This document shows positions 6,442-9,174 of a stretch of DNA of 9,174 nucleotides, in pieces (position 1 is the first letter of the stretch; the number at the start of each line of letters is the position of its first letter). The stretch is taken from positions 4,118-13,291 of the forward strand of contig PLIQ01000361.1 of NCBI GenBank assembly GCA_003140115.1, given 5' to 3'. Below the pieces are notes generated by a model. That model saw nothing but the letters and a program-made list of their open reading frames with translations, did no database searches and was not told the origin of the DNA. The stretch is from Actinomycetota bacterium. GTDB taxonomy: Bacteria; Actinomycetota; Actinomycetes; Streptosporangiales; Streptosporangiaceae. Both the position numbers and the translations under genes were made by a program.

Positions 6442-7347
6442 TCACGGGCTGGCCGGCTGCTTGTGTACCGACGCCTGGTAGATCTGCTCGATCGACGACT
6501 CGAGCTGGGCGTTGAACTGTTCGTCGGTCTGGTTTTCGGTCAGTCCTTCGAGAAGCGCGCGCGAGAAGCTGGCGATGAGGGTGGGATCGCGGGCGAGCCG
6601 AGCGCAGGCCTCGTCACGGCTGTAGCCGCCCGACAAGGCGACGACGCGCAGGACGCGCGGGTCAGACGCCAGGTCGCCGTACAGGCCGGGCCGGGTCGGG
6701 ATGGTGATCTTCACCATCACGGTCGAACCCTCAGGCAGCGCCTCGACGCGCTTGGCGATGGCGTCGTTCAGCAGCGCCTCAGCCTGCTCCTTGTGCGGGC
6801 TGGAGATGCTGACTTCGGGCTCCATGATCGGCACCAAGCCGGCCGCCGCGATCCGGCCCGCGTATTCGAACTGCTGGTCCACGATCGCCGAGATACCGGC
6901 CTCGTTCGCGTCCTTGATCACCGACCGCATCTTGGTCCCGAAGATCCGGTGCTGCTTCGCGCGCTCAAGCAGGTCATCGAGGGTGTCGATGGGCTTCATG
7001 AGTTGCACGTCGTCCTGCTCGTCGGCCAGCCCCAGATCGACCTTCAGGAACGGCACAACGTTCTTCTGCTCCCACAGGTATTGCGCTGTGGGGACTCCGG
7101 CCACGTCTCGTTCCATGGTCTGCTCGAACAAGATCGCCGCGAGAATACGCGAGCCATCAAACGCCGGGCTGGTAAACACGCGGGTTCGCATGGCGTGGAC
7201 CAGGTCGAACATCTCGGTGTCGTTGCTGTAGCGGTCCGGCTCGATGCCGTACTCGGCCAGCGCCTTGGGCGTGCTGCCGCCGCTCTGGTCAAGGGCAGCG
7301 AAGAAGCCACGGCCGTTCCCGACCTTCTCGGATTGCGTAGTGTTCAC
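6442..7347 (-). CDS. fda: Class I fructose-bisphosphate aldolase
   Basis: A 301-residue Schiff-base aldolase of the bacterial class I type (Staphylococcus Fda-like, EC 4.1.2.13), which splits fructose 1,6-bisphosphate into DHAP and glyceraldehyde 3-phosphate. The active site is readable: Asp20 in ALDQSGGSTPKAL, Lys102 in FLKVD, Lys139 and Arg141 in GTKMRSVI, Glu176 in PIMEPEV, and the Schiff-base Lys213 in VMVKITIPTRPGLY, followed by LSGGYSRDEAC at about 239-248. One oddity: FLKVDLGL has Leu105 where most homologues have Lys (FLKVDKGL). The start is GTG at 7347, preceded by AGGGA. It is divergent from a lacI-family gene and starts a run with the amidohydrolase 25 bp downstream. Actinomycetes usually rely on a class II aldolase for glycolysis, so this copy may serve a catabolic route and may accept another sugar phosphate. 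Confidence 0.92.
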   Translation of the reverse strand: MNTTQSEKVGNGRGFFAALDQSGGSTPKALAEYGIEPDRYSNDTEMFDLVHAMRTRVFTSPAFDGSRILAAILFEQTMERDVAGVPTAQYLWEQKNVVPFLKVDLGLADEQDDVQLMKPIDTLDDLLERAKQHRIFGTKMRSVIKDANEAGISAIVDQQFEYAGRIAAAGLVPIMEPEVSISSPHKEQAEALLNDAIAKRVEALPEGSTVMVKITIPTRPGLYGDLASDPRVLRVVALSGGYSRDEACARLARDPTLIASFSRALLEGLTENQTDEQFNAQLESSIEQIYQASVHKQPASP

Positions 7348-7364
7348 GCTTCCCTATTCTGGCA

Positions 7365-7382
7365 CCAGCCGTTCCGGGCTGG
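7365..7382. promoter_or_regulatory. Inverted repeat in the aldolase leader
   Basis: CCAGCC-GTTCCG-GGCTGG is a perfect 6-bp inverted repeat with a 6-nt loop, 17 nt upstream of the aldolase GTG. In the transcript it would form a leader hairpin just above the ribosome binding site. It could equally be a second protein-binding site; nothing in the sequence decides. Confidence 0.3.
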
Positions 7383-7417
7383 CCCCGAGGGGATGGCGAT
7401 GAGCGGGGGACCACGCT

Positions 7418-7447
7418 TTGACAATCACCTGGGCCGACCGGTAAGTT
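7418..7447 (+). promoter_or_regulatory. Candidate sigma-70-type promoter for the lacI-family gene
   Basis: A perfect -35 hexamer TTGACA (7418-7423) is followed after 18 bp by TAAGTT (7442-7447), which keeps the T-A-N-N-N-T positions of a -10 element. It points towards the regulator gene, whose start is 37 bp downstream. The -10 touches the palindrome at 7446-7459. Confidence 0.5.
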
Positions 7448-7459
7448 AGAGCGCTCCAA
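7446..7459. promoter_or_regulatory. LacI-family operator (GAGCGCTC-centred palindrome)
   Basis: TTAGAGCGCTCCAA is a 14-bp palindrome with one mismatched pair around the central GAGC/GCTC. LacI/GalR-family operators usually have a central CG, and the actinomycete CebR/CelR box (TGGGAGCGCTCCCA) has the same eight-base core. It overlaps the end of the candidate -10 and lies 24 bp upstream of the lacI-family start, fitting autorepression. It is about 100 bp upstream of the divergent aldolase start, so it could also act there. Confidence 0.65.
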
Positions 7460-7472
7460 TAATCCTCGTGCC

Positions 7473-7479
7473 GGGGAGG
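7473..7479 (+). promoter_or_regulatory. Ribosome binding site deciding a TTG start
   Basis: GGGGAGG ends 4 nt before the TTG at 7484. No other start codon in the frame upstream of the helix-turn-helix has a comparable site, so this fixes the regulator start at TTG. Confidence 0.6.
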
Positions 7480-7483
7480 CGAG

Positions 7484-8509
7484 TTGGCATCCCCGGACAC
7501 CGGGAGGCCGACCCTGGAGACCGTCGCGGCCCGGGCCGGGGTGTCCAGGTCGCTGGTGTCGCTGGTGCTTCGTGACTCGCCCAAGGTGAGCCCGGCCCGG
7601 CGCGAGGCGGTGCTGCGCGCGGTGGCCGAACTCGGGTACCGGCCCAACGAGGCGGCCAGGCGGCTTGCCGAGCGCCGGTCGCGCACGGTGGGCGTGCTGC
7701 TGAACGACATGCGCCAGCCCTGGTTCGCCGACATGCTCGACGGCCTGACCCCGGTTCTGCACGCGGGCGGCAAACACATCCTGCTCGGGGACGGCCGGAT
7801 CGACCGGATGATGGACGAGACGCTGACCTGGTCCTTCGTGGATCTCGGCGTCGACGGCTTGGTGCTCGCCGGATCGATCCCCATGTCGCAGGCCATCGTC
7901 GAGGCGGCCAGCACGATCCCGACCGTGGCGGTGGGCGGACGCGGCCTCGATCTCGACCTGCCGCGTGTCGACGTCCTGGCCAACGACAATCACCTGGGCG
8001 CGACCTTGGCCGTCCGGCACCTGATCGAGTTCGGGCATATCCGGATCGCCCACATCTGCGGACTGCCCAGCATCGCCGGGCTACCGCGCATGCACGGCTA
8101 CCAGGACACGATGCGCGCCGCGGGCCTGGAAGCACATATCGAGGCGGGCGATATGAGCGAGGAGGGCGGCTACCGGGCCGCGGTGCGGCTGCTAAGCGGA
8201 TCCAGGGGTGCGGCCCGCCCGACGGCCATCTTCGCGGCCAACGACCTGACCTGCGTCGGGGCACTGTCCGCCGCCGCCGCGCTCGGCGTCCGGGTGCCCG
8301 AGGAGCTCTCCCTGGTCGGCTTCGACAACTCCACGCTGGCCCGGCTGCGGGCCCTCTGGCTCACCAGCGTGGACGGTGCCGCCCAGGAGTTGGGACGCCA
8401 GGCGGCCCGGATGCTGCTGGCCCGCATCGACCATCCCGACGCGCCGGGTGAAACCCGGCTAACGTCGCCGCGCCTTGAGGTGCGGGGATCAAGCGGCCCG
8501 GTCCCGTGA
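7484..8509 (+). CDS. LacI-family transcriptional regulator
   Basis: A 341-residue LacI/GalR-type repressor. Residues 10-30 (TLETVAARAGVSRSLVSLVLR) form the N-terminal helix-turn-helix, followed by the third helix and the hinge ELGYRPNEAARRLAERRS. Then RTVGVLLNDMRQPWFADMLDGL opens the periplasmic-binding-protein-like sensor domain, which continues with VDGLVLAG, LANDNHLGATLAVRHLIEFGHIRIAHI, FAANDLTCVGAL (250-261) and LSLVGFDNSTLA (275-286). Both sensor lobes and the normal length are present, so the protein looks intact. The effector is probably a sugar or sugar-like molecule, as is usual in the family. The start is TTG 7484. It is divergent from the aldolase/amidohydrolase genes and convergent with the Rieske/desaturase pair; the palindrome in its own promoter argues for autoregulation. 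Confidence 0.93.
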   Translation: MASPDTGRPTLETVAARAGVSRSLVSLVLRDSPKVSPARREAVLRAVAELGYRPNEAARRLAERRSRTVGVLLNDMRQPWFADMLDGLTPVLHAGGKHILLGDGRIDRMMDETLTWSFVDLGVDGLVLAGSIPMSQAIVEAASTIPTVAVGGRGLDLDLPRVDVLANDNHLGATLAVRHLIEFGHIRIAHICGLPSIAGLPRMHGYQDTMRAAGLEAHIEAGDMSEEGGYRAAVRLLSGSRGAARPTAIFAANDLTCVGALSAAAALGVRVPEELSLVGFDNSTLARLRALWLTSVDGAAQELGRQAARMLLARIDHPDAPGETRLTSPRLEVRGSSGPVP

Positions 8510-8525
8510 CCGTATAGCTGGAAGC

Positions 8526-8546
8526 GCGGACCTCAGGCTCGTCCGC
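8526..8546. terminator. Hairpin between convergent lacI-family and Rieske genes
   Basis: GCGGAC and GTCCGC (8526-8531 and 8541-8546) form a perfect 6-bp stem with a 9-nt loop in the short gap between the regulator stop (8509) and the Rieske stop (8575). No U-tract is seen. A bidirectional terminator is the natural reading of the position, but the evidence is only the symmetry. Confidence 0.4.
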
Positions 8547-8574
8547 CCCGCGATCACCATGGCCGGAGCGGGAA

Positions 8575-8888
8575 TCAGGCGACCTCGACGTAGACGGTGC
8601 CGTCGGTGACCTGGACCGGGTAGGTGCGGACGTCGACCAGGACCGGGGCGCCGAGCGCCTTGCCGCTGGTGTAGTCGAAGCGTCCGTTGTGCTTGGGACA
8701 TTCGATGACGGCGCCCATGACCAGGCCGTCGCACAGCAGGGTCTTCTCGTGGGTGCAGTGGCCGTCTGTGGCGTAGAAGTTGTTGTCGGGGGAGCGGTAG
8801 ATCGCGTAGTCGTGGCCGGCGTGCTCGAAGGGGATGACGTCCTCGGGGTCGATGTCGTCGGCCCGGCAGGCGGCGATCCACTGGGCAT
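8575..8888 (-). CDS. mocE: MocE-like Rieske [2Fe-2S] ferredoxin, start disrupted by an apparent 1-base frameshift
   Basis: A small soluble Rieske ferredoxin of about 103 residues that would pass electrons to the di-iron oxygenase encoded just upstream. The cluster motifs are intact: CTH at 44-46 and CPKH at 63-66, with 16 residues between, followed by HNGRFDYTSGKALGAPV. The text EDVIPFEH...YAIYR...YATDG.CTHE and VRTYPV is typical of MocE-type ferredoxins from rhizopine catabolism. The start is odd. TGAGGAG (the upstream gene's stop plus the RBS) is followed at 8888 by a well-spaced ATG, but that ATG is one base out of frame with the Rieske domain. In the domain's own frame there is no ATG, GTG or TTG between the domain and a TTG at 9096, deep inside the upstream gene. 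One extra base after the ATG would give M-A-Q-W-I-A-A-C. The choice between sequencing error and real mutation is open. Confidence 0.8.
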
Positions 8889-8893
8889 CGGGA

Positions 8894-8902
8894 GTCTCCT
8901 CA
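8894..8902 (-). promoter_or_regulatory. TGAGGAG stop/RBS overlap coupling the desaturase and Rieske genes
   Basis: On the minus strand the desaturase stop TGA (8902-8900) overlaps a strong Shine-Dalgarno core, GAGGAG, 7 nt before the ATG at 8888. This arrangement indicates coupled translation of the two partners and supports 8888 as the intended start of the ferredoxin. Confidence 0.6.
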
Positions 8903-9174
8903 GCCGGCGGTGACTGTGGCCAACGGCAACGCGCGGCCGTCGGACAGCGGCGTGGGCTCGTTGAACGGGGCAGCGCCAGGCAGCAGTTCGCGGCGCACGT
9001 AGTACTCCTGGTCCCGCAGCTGGCGCACGACGGCCGGGATGATCTCCTTGTAGGCGGCCCACAGCGAGGAGTACACCGGCGCGCAGTCGTGGGCAATCTC
9101 CTCGTGCAGCTCGGGAAGCCGGTAGTAAGGCACCATCGGGAACATGTGGTGCTCGACGTGGTAGTTCATGTTCC
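8900..9174 (-). CDS. mocD: MocD-like fatty acid desaturase-family di-iron oxygenase, C-terminal part
   Basis: The C-terminal 91 residues of a membrane di-iron enzyme of the fatty acid desaturase superfamily; the N-terminal part lies beyond the window edge, so the ATG at 9169 is internal. The third histidine box is at the very start (NMNYHVEHHMFPMVPYYRLP, with H-x-x-H-H), followed by LHEEIAHDCAPVYSSLWAAYKEIIPAVVRQ and RRELLPGAAP. This text closely resembles MocD, the oxygenase component that, with ferredoxin MocE and a reductase, acts in rhizopine (3-O-methyl-scyllo-inosamine) demethylation in rhizobia. A Rieske ferredoxin gene follows 11 bp downstream, as expected for such a pair. The earlier histidine boxes and membrane helices cannot be checked. 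A different substrate, such as a lipid or another methyl ether, is quite possible. Confidence 0.82.
   Translation of the reverse strand, partial: NMNYHVEHHMFPMVPYYRLPELHEEIAHDCAPVYSSLWAAYKEIIPAVVRQLRDQEYYVRRELLPGAAPFNEPTPLSDGRALPLATVTAG

Noticed and set aside
6463..7449. 328-codon plus-strand frame opposite the aldolase gene
   Set aside because: The composition is typical of a shadow frame (R, G, V, L, H repeats, no domain), while the minus strand holds every aldolase catalytic residue.
7289..8264. Overlapping long minus-strand frames opposite the lacI-family gene
   Set aside because: Low-complexity Arg/Pro/Gly-rich products; the opposite strand encodes a complete LacI protein.
8361..9062. 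Minus-strand frame that uses the well-placed ATG at 8888
   Set aside because: Its translation is Ser/Thr/Pro/Arg-rich with no motif, whereas the adjacent frame has an intact Rieske domain. The ATG is kept as evidence for a frameshift, not as a separate gene.
8889..9096. TTG at 9096 as the true start of the Rieske gene
   Set aside because: It would add about 70 residues of Arg/Cys/Pro-rich text that is simply the desaturase gene read in another frame, with no homology to ferredoxin N-termini.

Overview
The window reads as a high-GC actinomycete chromosome (Actinobacteria, Streptomyces/Streptosporangium/Frankia-like). Most genes have G/C-rich third positions, GTG and TTG starts occur beside ATG, and the gene families are typical of soil actinomycetes: 14-TM DHA2 exporters, LacI and TetR regulators, an RHH/PIN toxin-antitoxin pair, and a class I aldolase. 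No rRNA, tRNA, CRISPR array, IS element or origin was seen. Family names come from motif recognition by eye; no database search was run.

Layout. (a) 1-2313, + strand: the C-terminal end of one DHA2-type MFS transporter, a 240-bp gap, then a complete DHA2 MFS transporter. (b) 2347-3096, - strand: an alpha/beta hydrolase in DNA of visibly lower GC (about 50-55 % in sampled stretches), convergent with the transporter and separated from it by a hairpin. (c) 3143-4401, - strand: the ligand-binding half of a TetR regulator that has lost its DNA-binding half, downstream of an intact SDR oxidoreductase. (d) 4462-7347, - strand: a compact run of class I fructose-bisphosphate aldolase, M20 amidohydrolase, RHH antitoxin and PIN toxin, with gaps of 25, 32 and 0 bp. 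(e) 7348-7483: a divergent control region with a TTGACA promoter and a GAGCGCTC-centred palindrome typical of LacI-family operators. (f) 7484-8509, + strand: a LacI-family regulator. (g) 8575-9174, - strand: a Rieske ferredoxin and the end of a fatty-acid-desaturase-like di-iron enzyme, resembling the MocE/MocD pair of rhizopine catabolism.

How the parts may work together (inference). The LacI protein probably represses itself, and perhaps the divergent aldolase/amidohydrolase operon, through the palindrome. The MocD/MocE-like pair would form an oxygenase needing a reductase outside the window. Together with the aldolase and amidohydrolase, this suggests catabolism of a carbohydrate-like, possibly N-acylated or O-methylated compound, but the substrate cannot be read from the sequence. 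The 2.3-4.8 kb segment looks like accessory DNA: a low-GC hydrolase, a truncated regulator and a toxin-antitoxin pair.

The points most worth checking are the Rieske gene, whose ideal RBS and ATG are one base out of frame with its domain, the beheaded TetR, the low-GC hydrolase, and the LacI operator with a nearby 15-bp duplicated sequence.
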